Source: Strigops habroptila (taxonomy: Eukaryota; Chordata; Aves; Psittaciformes; Psittacidae). Taken from it: 64,000 bases of DNA. A model generated the notes under the pieces. The model saw only the letters and a list, made by a program, of their open reading frames with translations, did not search any database and was not told the DNA's origin. Positions 34,311 through 47,088 of the stretch are shown one piece after another. The position numbers were made by a program, and so were the translations under genes. The stretch lies in contig NC_044277.2 in the NCBI RefSeq assembly GCF_004027225.2, positions 70,828,400 through 70,892,399 on the forward strand. The letters run 5' to 3'. Every line of letters starts with the position of its first letter. Position 1 is the stretch's first letter.

Positions 34311-36682
34311 GTCTTAAAACCCAAATCCCTGTTGTCAACACTAAGCTCAACACTCAGGTTGCTTGGATGCTTCACTACACACAGCTGTGCTCCCAGCCCA
34401 TCTGCAACTAGGGCACTGAACCTTTTATGTAGTTGCAGACCTGCGGGTGGAGCAGAAGCCTTCCTCCTAGTGCCAGTAGTTGCAAGCTTCTACTCTTCAC
34501 CAACACAGGACTCCATTCCCCAGTGCAATAAGCAGAGACTCTGACTGCTCCTCCTTTGGTATGTTTTGGGGTTCAGGCTCTTGTATCTGAGATACCTTGT
34601 GCAATGTCTTGGGAAGTTCCGCTCAATCTCTTTTATGTCATTTCTGATACTGCACAATCAGCAGTATAAGACCTCCTTATGTTGGATAAAACAGACCCTC
34701 CATTAGTGCATACCTCCTGCAGGCTAAAAGACCATCTTGCGCTGCCCCAACTTTGGCAAGAGGCCTCATCATCCCTGTAATGCCAGGCCTGTAGAGCTGC
34801 ATACTCCCTCAGGAATTTAGTCTGGGTTGAGACCCATGATGTGCCAGGGCTAGCTGTTCAGTTCCTGCTGGGGACTGTGCCTTATGGAGCGTCACAACCA
34901 CTGTGGGGCCCACGTACACTACTCTTAGTAGTGTTTCTGGACCTCTTCTATGCATAGTGCTGCACAAGCTGCTGCTTCTGTTGGCTGTGTTCACAGAAAC
35001 TGAAGTGTGAAAATGATGGTGCTGTACAAACACATGGTGGCAGGGAGTATAGGAAGAACTTAACATAGGAAGACTTGTTCACATTTGGTTTAGAGACTTT
35101 TAAAATTATTTGTAATTTGTTTTAGGGACTTTTGAAATTGGCTATAGGGACAATCTACCCCCATTATTTTCCCTTAATCTTCTTCCCATCTTTTTCCTGA
35201 CAAGACTAACATTTTTTAAATACATCTACTGTTTTTCAGCTATAGTGATTTTCTAGTGTTTCACCGGGGAATGTCTTATTTCCATTTTATAAACGAGGAA
35301 CTGGGCTTCTTCAAGCAGAATAAGTAATACGACAGAGGTCATAGAACCTTATTTTGCTGTATGCTATCAGTGGACCATAAGTGATTCTTGTCTCCTTCAT
35401 GCTGATATCTTTACTGTATTACTTGTGTTCAGGCATTTACCACATTGGATGATTGAAAACATGAAGATGATGTTCCTTCAGAGGAGCAAGGATCAGTTAA
35501 TTGCGTAAAGCAATAATGCAGTACCCACTGCTGTCTTTACCCTATAGGAGAACAAGTATTCATGTGTGGTAAAACTTCTCTATGGAGACTTCTTGTGAAA
35601 TTGGATATAGGCCTTCAAAGGGCAGTCCGCTAAGTGATAATGACCATAATGGTGCCAAGTTCCTAATATGAACACAGGGACTGAGGGAACAACTGCTGAA
35701 CTCTGATCTCCACATCAGGAAGCCAAGGTGGAAAGGATCTTATAAAAATATCAGTGGGAGTCACCTTTCTCTCTCAGACTTGCTTTGTTCTCTTGAGATA
35801 TATGTTCTTTTTTAGAGCCAAAAATTTTCAAGTTTAGTTGTAACTGCAAGTAGCAGTTACGAAGATGCTAATTTTCCTCACATTGGATCCACTAATCTAT
35901 GAACTCTCAGCTGAAGTACCTATTCTTAGTGTGTGGTAAAGGAAGACTCTTGCTTAGGCTAAGCAAGCCACAGAAAGACAGACATCCTTGGACGAAATCT
36001 GGGCAATGAGATGTCTCTGAGAAGCATTAGGGTGGTAATTACTGACATCAAGACACTTGTGTATCACTGTTTATCAGCAGAGGGCTGAAAAAACAAGCAT
36101 CAATTATATCACACTCTTTGCAATATTTGACAAGTGTCTGTGCCAACATGGCGAAAGAAATGAATTATACAGCTGCTTCAAGAGAAGGGGGAAGGGGAGG
36201 CAGGAGGAAGAACTGCAGCTGCACTTGCCCTAGGGCTTTTGGCTTTTTTGCTTTGTGTGAGTGGTGCAACTGAAATCTGCTGTGTTTCATCAAACAAATG
36301 GCTCCCCGCAAGTAGGCAGTTTAACTTGATTAACCCAAGATGAATGTCACAGGTCTTACAGATCACAAAGGATTAGAGCTGGGGAGATGAACAGCGGCAG
36401 CCCTGGCTCATTGTGGACGTCAGTGAAAGTCTGTGCATGTGGGTCCTATCAGGGACCGCTGTTTATTGGGTATTTCTAAATCTGTTGTTTGCCTGTGAAA
36501 AGCCAAGTCCCATCCCATTTTTTTTTTTCTGATTTGTGAAGGTAGGTGTTTGCCACAAGTGCTCTAAAACTTTGTTACAGCAAAGAAAGAGATCCTGACC
36601 AGGTAAGAGATACAGCTAAAAATGTTCACAGTGGCCTGTCTTTGGATACCTGGTTTGAGAAGGTTTGGATCTAGTGACCAGT

Positions 36683-37252
36683 TGTTGTGGTTTAACCCCA
36701 GCTGACAAATCAGCTTGCTCACTCCCACCCCTCCCTCCTCCATGGCATGGGTAGGAGCAGTGGAAAAAAGGTAAAACCTGTGGGTTGATATAGGAACAGT
36801 CTAATAATTGAAATGAAGTAAAATATAATAATAATATCAATAATAACAGTCATAATAATTGTAATGAAAAGGAAGATAACAAAAAGAGAGAAAGAATAAA
36901 ACTCAAGAAAAACAAGTAATGCACAATACAGTTGCTCACCACCAGTGCGGCAATCTGCCTCTCGCAGGTAACTCCCCCCAGTTTATATACTGGGCATGAT
37001 GTGCTGTGGTATAGAATACGCCTTTGGCTAGTTTGGGTCAGGTGTCCTGTCTCTGCTTCCTCCCAGCTTCCCGTGCCCCTCCTCACTGGCAGAGCATGAG
37101 ACTGAAAATTCCTTGATCAGGGTAAGCAATACTTTTAGCAACAACTAAAACATCGGTGTGTTATCAGCATTGTTCTCAGACTGAAGCCAAAGCACAGCAC
37201 TGCACCAGCTAGTAGGAAGAAAATTAACTCTATCTCAGCTGAAACCAGGACA
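36683..37252 (-). mobile_element. solo LTR of an avian endogenous retrovirus
   Basis: The block is about 570 bp with canonical TG...CA ends on both strands (plus-strand start TGTTGTGGTTTAACCCC, end CTGAAACCAGGACA). It is flanked by imperfect 5-bp duplications (CCAGT upstream, CCAGA downstream). A TATATAAAC box lies on the minus strand (36981-36989). An A/ATAATA-rich region sits about 100-180 bp further along the transcript. The terminal sequence is one I associate with LTRs common in Neoaves. No internal gag, pol or env sequence is attached, so recombination between two LTRs probably removed the provirus. It is antisense to DDC. Confidence 0.82.
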
Positions 37253-38732
37253 CCAGAAAAACAGGAATCTTGAACATAACCCGTACAGGACTAGTTTAGA
37301 TAGTGGAAAATTGTAGTGGATTGGGGCTGTTTTCCTATGAAAGAGATAGGGGCATCTGAAATGTTATATATGGTATACTATAGCAGAGAAAGTGATATCT
37401 GATTCATTGTGTATACAAGAGTTAAGACAGTTTCCCTTAGCATGGAGCATGTCCCTTAAAGAAGAGCTGGTTGTTGGTATGAAGAAGGCTAGGAGAGGAA
37501 ATAAATGGATATATGCAGCATGTAGAATAGTGTGGTACAGTGACCCCTGAGTTAGCTCTAGAACTAGAAACCTTATCACAGACTGGGAGAGAGGGGAGTG
37601 TGAAAGGTAAGATTGATCAGAGGTGGGAATGCAGAACAAAACAGGAAGGAAATACTGAGCTCAGGCAAGAGATAATGTATGCTCTTACCATCCTTAATTA
37701 GAACTCCAGTATTAAAAAGAAAAGAAAACAAAATGGCATAAGAAAAGGCTTAGCTTCAATAACTTGGCAGCCTCTGGATTTCCAACCAAAGAAAGATCTT
37801 ATACACATTCTGCTGAATTCTTGCTTATAGTCCATCTAATCCTCTAGAAGCATTTTTTTCTAAAATTTGCCTTTTATCTTGAATGTGAAAGCTGGTTTTG
37901 TCAGACATATCATATCACATCTCATTATTTCCACTGCACATTGCAGTGTGGCAGTACATTTCCCATTTTCAAATTTTATTAGATTGGAGATGTGGAGCAC
38001 TATCAAGTATCTCATAGATCCTTAAAATTGCATAGATGTTGCATATGATAATTCTAAATATTGCTGCTGCAAGACAGTTGACTAATTTGTGCTGTTATTG
38101 TGTTGTGCTCTCATATTAGAAGATATAAAGTGGAATTGTATATAAATCACAACTTGTTACAGAGAGGTAATACTTTAATTTTCTACAGAAGATATTGAAT
38201 ACTGGAACAGATTGTTTCATTTTGTAGTAAGGAGCTGTTTGGCCAGATTCAGTGCCTGAATTTTAGCAAATAACTCCAGAGTTATTTGGAGCAAGAGAGT
38301 GGGCAAGAGAGTTCTGTGGACCTCTGCTGCCCTGAAGACCCACTTGCTAAGTCAATTGCATGTCAGAGATGAAATAACAGAGTATCAGTGAGTCCCTGAA
38401 AGCAGAGGCTCAAGAACAATGCCCTGCACAGACACTCATGGTGTCACTGCTCATGCAAGTCTTGCCTTCTAGGCAGGGAAATGGAGAACTCTGGTTTTGG
38501 AACTGCTGGGAGGTGGAGGCAAGAACTAGTTTATTCTGATATGAGTAAAAGATAGATACAAAATAGAGAAAAAACAAGGAAAGCTATTCTAAAAAATGTA
38601 ACACTAAAAAACGTTACAGTCAGGCAGTGAAGAACTGTTGACTGGCCCCAACCTCTAATATTTTCTGATTTTGTGACAATTTGTTTCTGCTTCCTGCATT
38701 AGCTAAAAATGACTACTTTTCCCTTAATACAG

Positions 38733-38846
38733 GTGACTCACTGGCACAGTCCGTACTTTTTTGCCTACTTCCCTGCAGCCTCTTCCTTCCCAGCTCTTCT
38801 TGCAGATATGTTGTGTGGTGGAATAGGATGTGTGGGCTTCTCTTGG
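38733..38846 (+). CDS. DDC: DDC coding exon 2 (residues 68-105)
   Basis: It has 38 codons, [10 protein letters not shown] to IGCVGFSW, with acceptor AG at 38731-38732 and donor TGG|GTAAGT. Trp71, Tyr79, Phe80 and Pro81 line the substrate and cofactor pocket in the mammalian enzyme and are all present. The exon is 114 nt and in phase 0 at both ends. Skipping it would keep the frame but remove these residues. In humans a corresponding in-frame exon-skipped transcript encodes an inactive shorter isoform. Confidence 0.97.
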
Positions 38847-39482
38847 GTAAGTTTACTGGGGTATGTACTGCTATGTGGTACTGGTGCGTCACCTTGCCAG
38901 GATTTTAAGCATTTCAGTATCGTTCTTCAATGAAAATATTAATAGCAGTAAGGTCATAGGACTATTTTTATAGGTGAATTTCCTTGATTAATTAAGTGTT
39001 TTCACATAGCCTATATGACTCAAGGAATAAAAGGCTATTTCCTCATAGAAGTTTTGCTCTTGAAAGATCACCAGCATTTAGGATCAGTGGTAGTGCAAAC
39101 TTACTGGTAATTCATTGAATGGTATGACTGTTGCCTATCACCCAGTGTTGTCACTCATCAGCTGGATGAATAGAAAATTGTGTTAAAAAAACCCCACATT
39201 CATGTAAGATGGGCTCTTCTCAAGAGGTTGTTACTTGATGTCAAAAAAAGCCCAATGCCAAGATGCAATTCCTAGCTTTGACATGATTCTATGTGAGGCG
39301 CAGTTTGACTTTTTTTTTAGTGAGTATTAGGAAAAACATGCACAGAATGGTCTTCGGATCCCTAATTTGGCTAGTGAAGTTAGTCTGTCTTCCTAAAAGA
39401 CAGAGTTATTCTTGCTCTGGCAGATCCTATTTCTCTTCATGGTCTAGTGAGGTTATTCCCTCTGTTCTATTTTTCAACCCAG
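38847..39482 (+). other. DDC: DDC intron 3
   Basis: This is a 636-bp intron with a GTAAGT donor and a TTTTTCAACCCAG acceptor. No repeat or gene is seen. Confidence 0.95.
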
Positions 39483-39602
39483 GCTGCAAGTCCAGCTTGC
39501 ACAGAGCTGGAGACTGTCATGCTGGATTGGCTAGGGAAGATGATTAATTTGCCTGAAGAGTTTTTAGCAGGGAAGGATGGCCACGGTGGAGGAGTCATTC
39601 AG
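39483..39602 (+). CDS. DDC: DDC coding exon 3 (residues 106-145)
   Basis: It has 40 codons beginning [20 protein letters not shown] and ending GHGGGVIQ, then GTAAGA. It carries the SPACTELE signature of group II decarboxylases at the active-site entrance, and the GGGVIQ block that leads into the phosphate-binding GSASEA loop on the next exon. The central [12 protein letters not shown] stretch is the variable part of the family. Phase 0 at both ends. Confidence 0.97.
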
Positions 39603-42600
39603 GTAAGAGAGGATATGAAGAAAGAAATCGGGATGAGTTTGTGGACTCTGATTTTGTGAAATCTTCACACCAAAATGCTACTAAACGAATGTAAAGTAAA
39701 ATGAAGAGCTGCTTAAAATTTCAACTTAAATGGTTCTATCAGTAGATAATAGAATTTTCAGACTACACTGCAGTATCCAAAATAGAACAAAACCCCCAAA
39801 CTTTGATGTTAACTGCTTAATGAAAGCCTGAATTAACAATTAATACAATGTCTGAACAGAGTATCTGTTAGATAATGAATATATCATCAATGGGCAAACT
39901 TGCATGCATAATAAAGCTGTGTTGTTTGACAGCCATGGTTCACTCGCACATGGTCTTTCTGCAAATGCAGACTCTGGTCACAGCTATTAATCTAACTGTA
40001 ATAGATCTCTAGTATGAAAAAGACTGAATTTTAAATAGTTGTTCTGTGCTCCTTTGATAATCTCTGGAGTCTGGTCATTGGAAGCCAGGCAGGGCACAAT
40101 CCATTTTATCTTAAGATAGGCTTCAAAAATACATCTGAATTACATGCTAGAAGTGGGGGCTTCTTTCTTTGATCTCAGCTGCAAATGCCTATAGCATATT
40201 CCAATTAATTCTTCCCAACATCTTCCCAGGAAAGTATGAATTTAACCCAAGTGCTGTGTTTCTCCTGGGCAGAGCTGCAATATTTCCAGCATAGCTCTTT
40301 ACTCATCTGCTTGCTCTCTTAGGATCTTTATTATTATGATGACTGGGGAGGGGGGTTTGTTCAAGAAATCAAGCTTTTGTCATGCGTCTCAGCAGTATTT
40401 ATTTTGTACCAGTGAAAGCAAGCAATTATGCCTGATGGTTATCAGCAGGAAATATTGCCCTTCCAGGCTGACAATGCTGGATTGCTCATAATTTTCATCA
40501 GAAACCAGTCAGTTTCAAGAATTGAAAGTGGGCTCTGTGTTCCTGCTTACGATGAAGTCATTTGTGCTGCAGATCTTCTTGTCTTGCTCTTGAAACAATA
40601 ATGATACAAAGAAGAGAGCGTGAGGCAAAGACAACATGAGCGTGTGAAAGTGCCAGTCATTCTCTTGGTAAATACCAAGTAATTATTGTGGTATTGGGTA
40701 AAACAGCCTGTAAAAATTGGCTCTTAATTGCATTTGAAAGTCTATGTCAATATGAAGCACTTTGTTGTTGTGTGCAGGATGACACTTGAAAATGGCAAAA
40801 GATGAAAGAAAATTTCAGTTCAGAGCTCTGGTGGACATGAACATCAGCTCTTGCTGATATTTCTTCCGCCTCTTGAGCCTGCTTGCCATGGCAACCTTTG
40901 TTTGCTTGCAGTAAAAGGAAAGGTATCATCATCCTTCACCAAATGCAGAATACAGCATTCAAGAGGAGAAAAAAAACAGCTTTTAAAAATAAGTGAGAAA
41001 GCAACTTTCTTCCTGAAGCTTGTATCCTGCTGTTCATTCTAGATAAACTGCTGAAAAGTGTACCTACTTTGAATTTTAAAGAGTTCTTGCTCTGCAAAGA
41101 AAAAGTATTTTAAGGGTGAAACAAAATGAGATTCAGCCTATCTTTGGCCTGGCAAGGAACACTGATGATTTATCTTTCTTGTAAGTTAGCCAAGTAGTTC
41201 AAGAACCAAGTTTTTTTTCCTCAAAAATATTTAGCACAAGATTGATGCCAGGTGAATAGAAGAGCTGTAACAATCCATGTTCTGTAAACACTATATGCTT
41301 CAGTATAAAAAAGGTGACTTATGGAAACTGAGGCAAGGTGAAAAAGCCCATGTCTATTGTGAGACATCCAAAAACTTTCCCAAGTTGCTGGATTCAGGCG
41401 CCTTTAGGCTATGTCCGAGCCCTATATCAGGAGGCAAGATTCAGCTGGGCAACACGCCCTTTCCTTTTCATCCTTCTATGTAAGGAAATTCATACAAGAA
41501 CTGTTGTATACACTGACTAAACACCAGCCTGGATGAGCAGCCAGGATGCCAGGGCATCTTGTGCCACCCCTCAGAAGGCTGAGGCTATTCTTGAGCCTAA
41601 ATCATTTGCCTGCCCATCCAGGCAGTCTCCAGAATAGTGGGGGCTTAAATTTCCAGATCTTAAATTAATGCCTGAACCTTTGGAATTTCCTACAGCCATT
41701 TTCTTTTATACATTTGTGTGCATTTCTTTAATATGGATATTCCTTACATGTCCTGGAAAGACAATAACGATTTTACAGGGCCTTATCATTACCAAATATG
41801 TTTTAATAAAAGTAATAGTATTATTTCCCACATACTAAATGCATGTGTGCTAGAGCTAACTTTACTGTGAAGAACCCAGATTTAGAAAGGTCGCTTTCAG
41901 TGACTTGCTTGATGTGAGTTCTTGCACACAGGCTTTGTGTTGCCCAACTTCATTACGAGGACATACAGCTCACCTGAAACACTGTATGAACATCACAGTA
42001 AGGTGCAGTGGTTTGCACAAATGAAAAGTATTCTCACCTGCTGAATTTCTGGAAAGGGTATTTCAGACAACATTGTCTGATGGTATGCTTAGAGTATTCG
42101 ATTATATACTGCTTGTAAAAAAAATCAGGAAAGAAACCAGTTCATCAGAAAATAGGTGATGTTCTTGACTGAAACATTCCTTGCATCTGCTGGACATCCA
42201 GGACCAGAATCATTATATTCTAGCTCACAGGGCTGTCAGGAAGCACAGGTATTTTTTCCCACTGTTACTTAGATATTGTGCTGAGCATGGCAGAAATAGT
42301 TTCGCTAACAGAGACATGGTGACAAAAGTTTCTCACCAGGAAACTTGAATTCTGTTGAGATGTTGCCATGTATAGAAGGCAGTTTTGTCTTATATAAATA
42401 GCTCAGCTAACTTCAGTATTAGGAGAAAGACTGAGCTCATTGGGATCATTCTTATTTATGAAATTGTAAGATCAGACACACCTCCAGGGAAGAAATAAAA
42501 CTTCCCAAATATTTAAACATTTGTTGTAATTATTAAGTATACACAAGTCTTCAACAGAGGGAGCATAGAATTTTGGTACAGGATAAGAAACACCACCCCA

Positions 42601-43615
42601 AAATTAGCTTGTTGTCACTGGGGATATTTCTGAAATATACTTATTAATATAAGCAACTGTATTCATTGCACTGTCATGTGCTTGGCAGAGGAAGATTCAC
42701 ATGACAGTTGTTCAACTTTGAAAGTACCTAAAAACAAAATCTTGTGTATGGACATCCAAACCCACTGAAATTTATGAACATGTTTACAAACTGTTACTTG
42801 TAGTTTAAAAGAGCAGTTTAGAGCATGTTTCATCTGCCTGTTCTGCAGGAAAACCATTAAGAAAAATTGTGGGATCTTGTATTCTCTTGTGAAGTTTACA
42901 GATCAATTGATACAAAAATTCCTCTCTTTGTTGTCGCAGAGTATCCCATACACAATTTATACTTACGTTTTGTGAGTTGAAATGCAATTTAGAAATAGTG
43001 TGCGACTGTTTGTTACATCTGTGTGATTTTGATGAAGAAAACATACATACCATACTTTGAAATGCAGTTAGCTGTATTGAGTCATAACTTTTTTGCTTTT
43101 CCAGTGTTTTTTCTCCTTTAGCCACAATAATTGACTTGCCCAGGATAACTCTAAATGTTGAATAATCATTATAATTATGCATATTGCTTGATAAAAATGA
43201 GAGTTGACAGCCAGATTCTAGTGGAAGTTAAATTTGCAGAAATCCAGCGTAGCAGAATTCAACAGCTACTCTGCCATTGTCACTGGTTAACAAATGATTG
43301 GTGCCTGGTTGGAGAGCCTTTTGACATACATTTCAGTCTGTGAGTCCAGCTTTCTAGTACTGATTGCAAGGCTGGTGCGTAAACTGAACAATTGTAGAGA
43401 TTGAAGAGAGCAGACAGAGGCATCGGGAAGGAGGAGACCAAGATCAAATGGAGATTCCTTCCTTGCTGTCACACATATTCTTAAAAAGCCTGAGATCGTG
43501 CAGTTTCTCATGTGCAGTTTTTGTTAACCACTTTGCAGATTCATACAGAAGAAAATGTTGCTTTTCTTCTTCTGGAATGTCTTCCTTTTGAACCTTCCTT
43601 CAATTTGTCCCACAG
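39603..43615 (+). other. DDC: DDC intron 4
   Basis: This is a 4.0-kb intron without recognisable mobile elements or genes. Short open frames on both strands are uninformative. Confidence 0.94.
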
Positions 43616-43750
43616 GGAAGTGCAAGTGAGGCCACCCTGATTTCACTGCTTGCTGCAAGAACAAAAACTATCAGACAGGTGCAGTCAGAAAAGCCTGAGC
43701 TAACAGAAGCAGATATCATGGGCAGGCTGGTGGCCTATGCTTCTGATCAG
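43616..43750 (+). CDS. DDC: DDC coding exon 4 (residues 146-190)
   Basis: It has 45 codons, [20 protein letters not shown] to VAYASDQ, with acceptor AG at 43614-43615 and donor CAG|GTGAGT. Ser147, Ala148 and Ser149 of the GSASEA loop hold the phosphate of pyridoxal 5'-phosphate. The [16 protein letters not shown] segment is the less conserved surface helix. Phase 0 at both ends. Confidence 0.97.
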
Positions 43751-45185
43751 GTGAGTACCTCTCCAAACCATGGAAACATGGGGTCTGTACTTAACAATTC
43801 AGTCATCTCAATAGGCAGGTGAATTAAGTATAAACTCTTTGGATTGGTGACTATATGGTTTTGTGTGTCCGTGTGTGCACACATTGTTTTCCTCCAATAT
43901 ACACATGTGCGAACATACACACATACATCCTCCCCCTGTACGCATGCATAGTTGCAGGTGCAAGCACACAGAAAACCTAGTACATGAATATAAAGTAAAT
44001 TGGTTTGTAGTACTTCAAGAAGCCCAAAACATTATATCCTTTTATTTCTTTTTTTTTTTTTTAAAAAAGAAAAACTCTGCTAATGTGTCCATGTATAAAT
44101 CCAGCTAAGAAATCTTGTAAGAAAACAGAAAACATAATCCTTGATTTCTGGCTGTGAGTGGTATTTCGCAGACTGAGTTAGGCTAAATTCTCAGCAGGCC
44201 AGGACCATGAGAGGCTTTTACTGTTAATGAAACCAAATTTTAATCTTGTGAGTTCTGCTGCTCCTACCCTTCTGACACACTAATCCTACTGAAGGGCCAG
44301 GCAACGTTGTTTTTCTCAATAGCTGTGACATTTTCATATCTAAATGTCAATGAGATAGAAGAAACTTAGCACTTGATGTTTAGTTTAAAATCATAGCTGA
44401 TTATGCAGAATAAAATGGCGAAGTTTTACGCTTACCTTGATTTACTACCAAGTGTATGTTCAAAAGCACTGGAGAGCAATTTAGAAGTATACTTGCTCTT
44501 TGCTGTTGGGAAGAGGGACTACACTTGTAGGGTGAGAAGAGTCAGAACAAGAAAACATGAGGAAAGATAAATGTTTTTAAAAGGCACAAATGATATTTGT
44601 CTTTTTTTTTTTGTCTGGGACCCTAAGGTCTGTACTGTGCAGATCGCCAGTCCCAGAGCTCAAACTCTGACTCAGTGATGCACAAAGCCTTTTACTTGTT
44701 TTCGGGTTTTGTCCCATGTAAGTGGCTGACCTGAAATAAGGTCTGACAGGCCTTACTGCTTACTGAAGGTCAGAGGATCTTATGTTTACAGAAGGATTTG
44801 CCTTAAGATATTGCTGACATTTCAAAGCAGATTGTTGCAGAGCTCACTGGTCCTTCTGTATTAAGAACAGACCTGTGTGACTCACAGGCAATAATCCACA
44901 AAAGAAAGTAAACGTAAGCCATTCTGTGGGAGAGAAAGCCATGCACTGACAGAGTGCGATACTGCAAGAAAGCATTAGGAGGGAGGTAAAAAGGTGGCTA
45001 GTAAGGAGGCCCAGAGCAGAAAGCTAAATTCAGATCTTATATATCTCACTAGGCATTTTTGGAAAATCTTTATCCCATTGAAATAATTTTGCTTTGCGTT
45101 AATGAGTACAGGGCAGGACTGGCAACAAGGCTTTCCCCAGTAACTGCTTTGGCGGTTGGAGACAACAGAAGAGGATTCTCTTCTA

Positions 45186-45222
45186 GGGCTATCCTGGGCT
45201 ATCTCTGCCTGGGCTATCCTGG
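45186..45222. repeat. short GGGCTATC-type tandem iteration
   Basis: GGGCTATC recurs three times within 37 bp, twice followed by CTGG. It lies in DDC intron 5. Confidence 0.75.
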
Positions 45223-46721
45223 CTGATGTTCCTCTTGCAAGGGGCACTGGAACCTTGGAGCTAGAGGAGTATCTAGCTATCCCTGACAGTAGACACCTGA
45301 CTGTCTGGGACCAGGACAGAAGTCAGAGTAGTTTTTTGATGTTCTCAACTTTTCTCAGGCCATTTCCTTCATCAGCCTTTTTTTGCCATGTTTATTTGGC
45401 TACCTTAAGCAGCTGCCTATTCATTTCACTGATTTCTGCTTGGTTCCTTGCTCTCCTCAAAGGTGGTGTGAGATTCCTGAGTACTTTGCTGAGGACTAGG
45501 AATTCCATGGAGCAGCAGGTTACTAAAGATTTGTTATAATGCAAAAGAACCTTGGCAGTTTTAACCTTAAGATTGTGAATGGCTATGGTTATCAGAGAGC
45601 CTTATTACCATTTTGGAGAGTTGAGGAAGTAACTCAGAGGTTCTGACTGGCTGACAGCCTCAGTGTATTGTTATAGTTTGCTTATTTGCAATTCATGTAT
45701 AAATCAGTTATAAAATACCTCTTTCTATTGTACACTTGAACGAAGTATGGTGTTGCTATGGCACACACATTTTTTTTCCACTTCAAAAGTTATATTTCAA
45801 GTCTAGACTTCCACATTTTCTCAAGTTGTTGCCTGATTAGTTTACCAAAGTACTTTGACAAGAGGTACTGCTGAGATGCAAGTTGATAGTAAATCTGCCT
45901 TGTCATTCCTGGGGAATATGAAGTGATAGGCAAAAACTTGTATCTTCATCTGGTCTTGTTCAACCTGTGCTTTAGCTTAATCTTTTCTGTCATTATATGC
46001 TAAATGAGAATAGAATTAGTAAGTGCTCTTCTAGGCATTAGCAAGAACTAACAAGAGTAGGATGGAGATTAGGAGTGAGAGTAGTCACAATATGAAAAGG
46101 TGAGGAATTATTCAAATTAATGACAATTAGTGAAATCGTAGGAGATGGAAGGTAAAACAGCTTTTTTGGGGGGTTAGTCATGCTCGAGAGGATTTTGTGG
46201 GTAAAGTTATTATTGTACTTCACAAATTTATAAGAATTTTTTAGTGATACCTTTGATTTTATTTACGAAGATGTGCTTTATGTTCTAAAAATACTATTTA
46301 TGGAGAATTCAGATCAAGTGGGTTATAAATAAAATAATGTATTGGGAATGATCCTTAATTGCCTAACAAAATGAATGAATGATTGAACCACGATTTTAGT
46401 CTGTGTGTAATCTAAAAAAAAAATAAATTATCATGTAAGAAAATATCTCACTGTACATACTTTAACAAGACATTAACTTTTTAGAGTTCAGCAAAGCTGT
46501 ATGCCATAAAAATATGATAGTAAGCAACTGAATCATTATCAGGCAAGCTGATTATCTGCATGTCTTTTGGTTGATTTAGAGCCAAATCCCGAAGCTCTTA
46601 ATCACTCCTACCTAACTGTGAACATGTTAATTAAAGCTCTCTCTAAGGTTAATTGAACTCTTGTCTGAATGATGCCATGGCAATGGTCTCAAGAATACTT
46701 CAGGTTTTCCATTAGTGTATT

Positions 46722-46769
46722 TTGTGTGTGTGTATGCGTGTATGTATATATATATATATGTATGTGTGT
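46722..46769. repeat. TG/TA microsatellite
   Basis: A TGTGTG run passes into (TA)n and back to TGTATGTGTG, about 180 bp upstream of the exon at 46945. Confidence 0.88.
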
Positions 46770-46944
46770 CCATATGTCTGTATGAAAGAGGGAGAGGTAT
46801 GTGTCTGTTACATACCAGCAACAGTCCCAGGATCTCAAATATTGCTTTACATGAAAGAAATTATTATTTTATTTTTAAAGTCAAATTAACTTCTTACATT
46901 CCAATAAAAAGTATCTGTCTTAAAATTTGCCCATTTCCTTGTAG

Positions 46945-47088
46945 GCTCATTCATCAGTGGAAAGGGCCGCACTAATTGGTGCTGTGAAGATTAAAAATGT
47001 TTCTTCAGATGATACATTCAGTGTTTGTGGTTCAGCCCTAAAGAAAGTTTTGGATGAAGACAAAGCTGCTGGTCTTATCCCATTCTTT
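46945..47088 (+). CDS. DDC: DDC coding exon 5 (residues 191-238)
   Basis: It has 48 codons starting [20 protein letters not shown] and ending [10 protein letters not shown], with a CCTTGTAG acceptor and a TTT|GTGAGT donor. His192 stacks on the PLP ring and sits in the invariant HSSVERA motif. The last residues (GLIPFF) lead into the strand that carries Thr246 on the next exon. Phase 0 at both ends. Confidence 0.97.

Larger units (their letters stand above)
32620..38732 (+). other. DDC: DDC intron 2
   Basis: It contains a CR1 fragment (34142-34310), a solo LTR (36683-37252) and a perfect 22-bp palindrome (38267-38288). The rest is AT-rich with no supported gene. The acceptor is TTAATACAG at 38724-38732. 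Confidence 0.95.
43751..46944 (+). other. DDC: DDC intron 5
   Basis: This 3.2-kb intron has a poly-T tract at about 44049-44062, a short GGGCTATCCT iteration at 45186-45222 and a TG/TA microsatellite at 46722-46769. No gene is supported. Confidence 0.94.

Noticed and set aside
36683..37086. Frames of 74 and 78 codons inside the LTR
   Set aside because: They are by-products of LTR sequence. No gag, pol or env motif is present.
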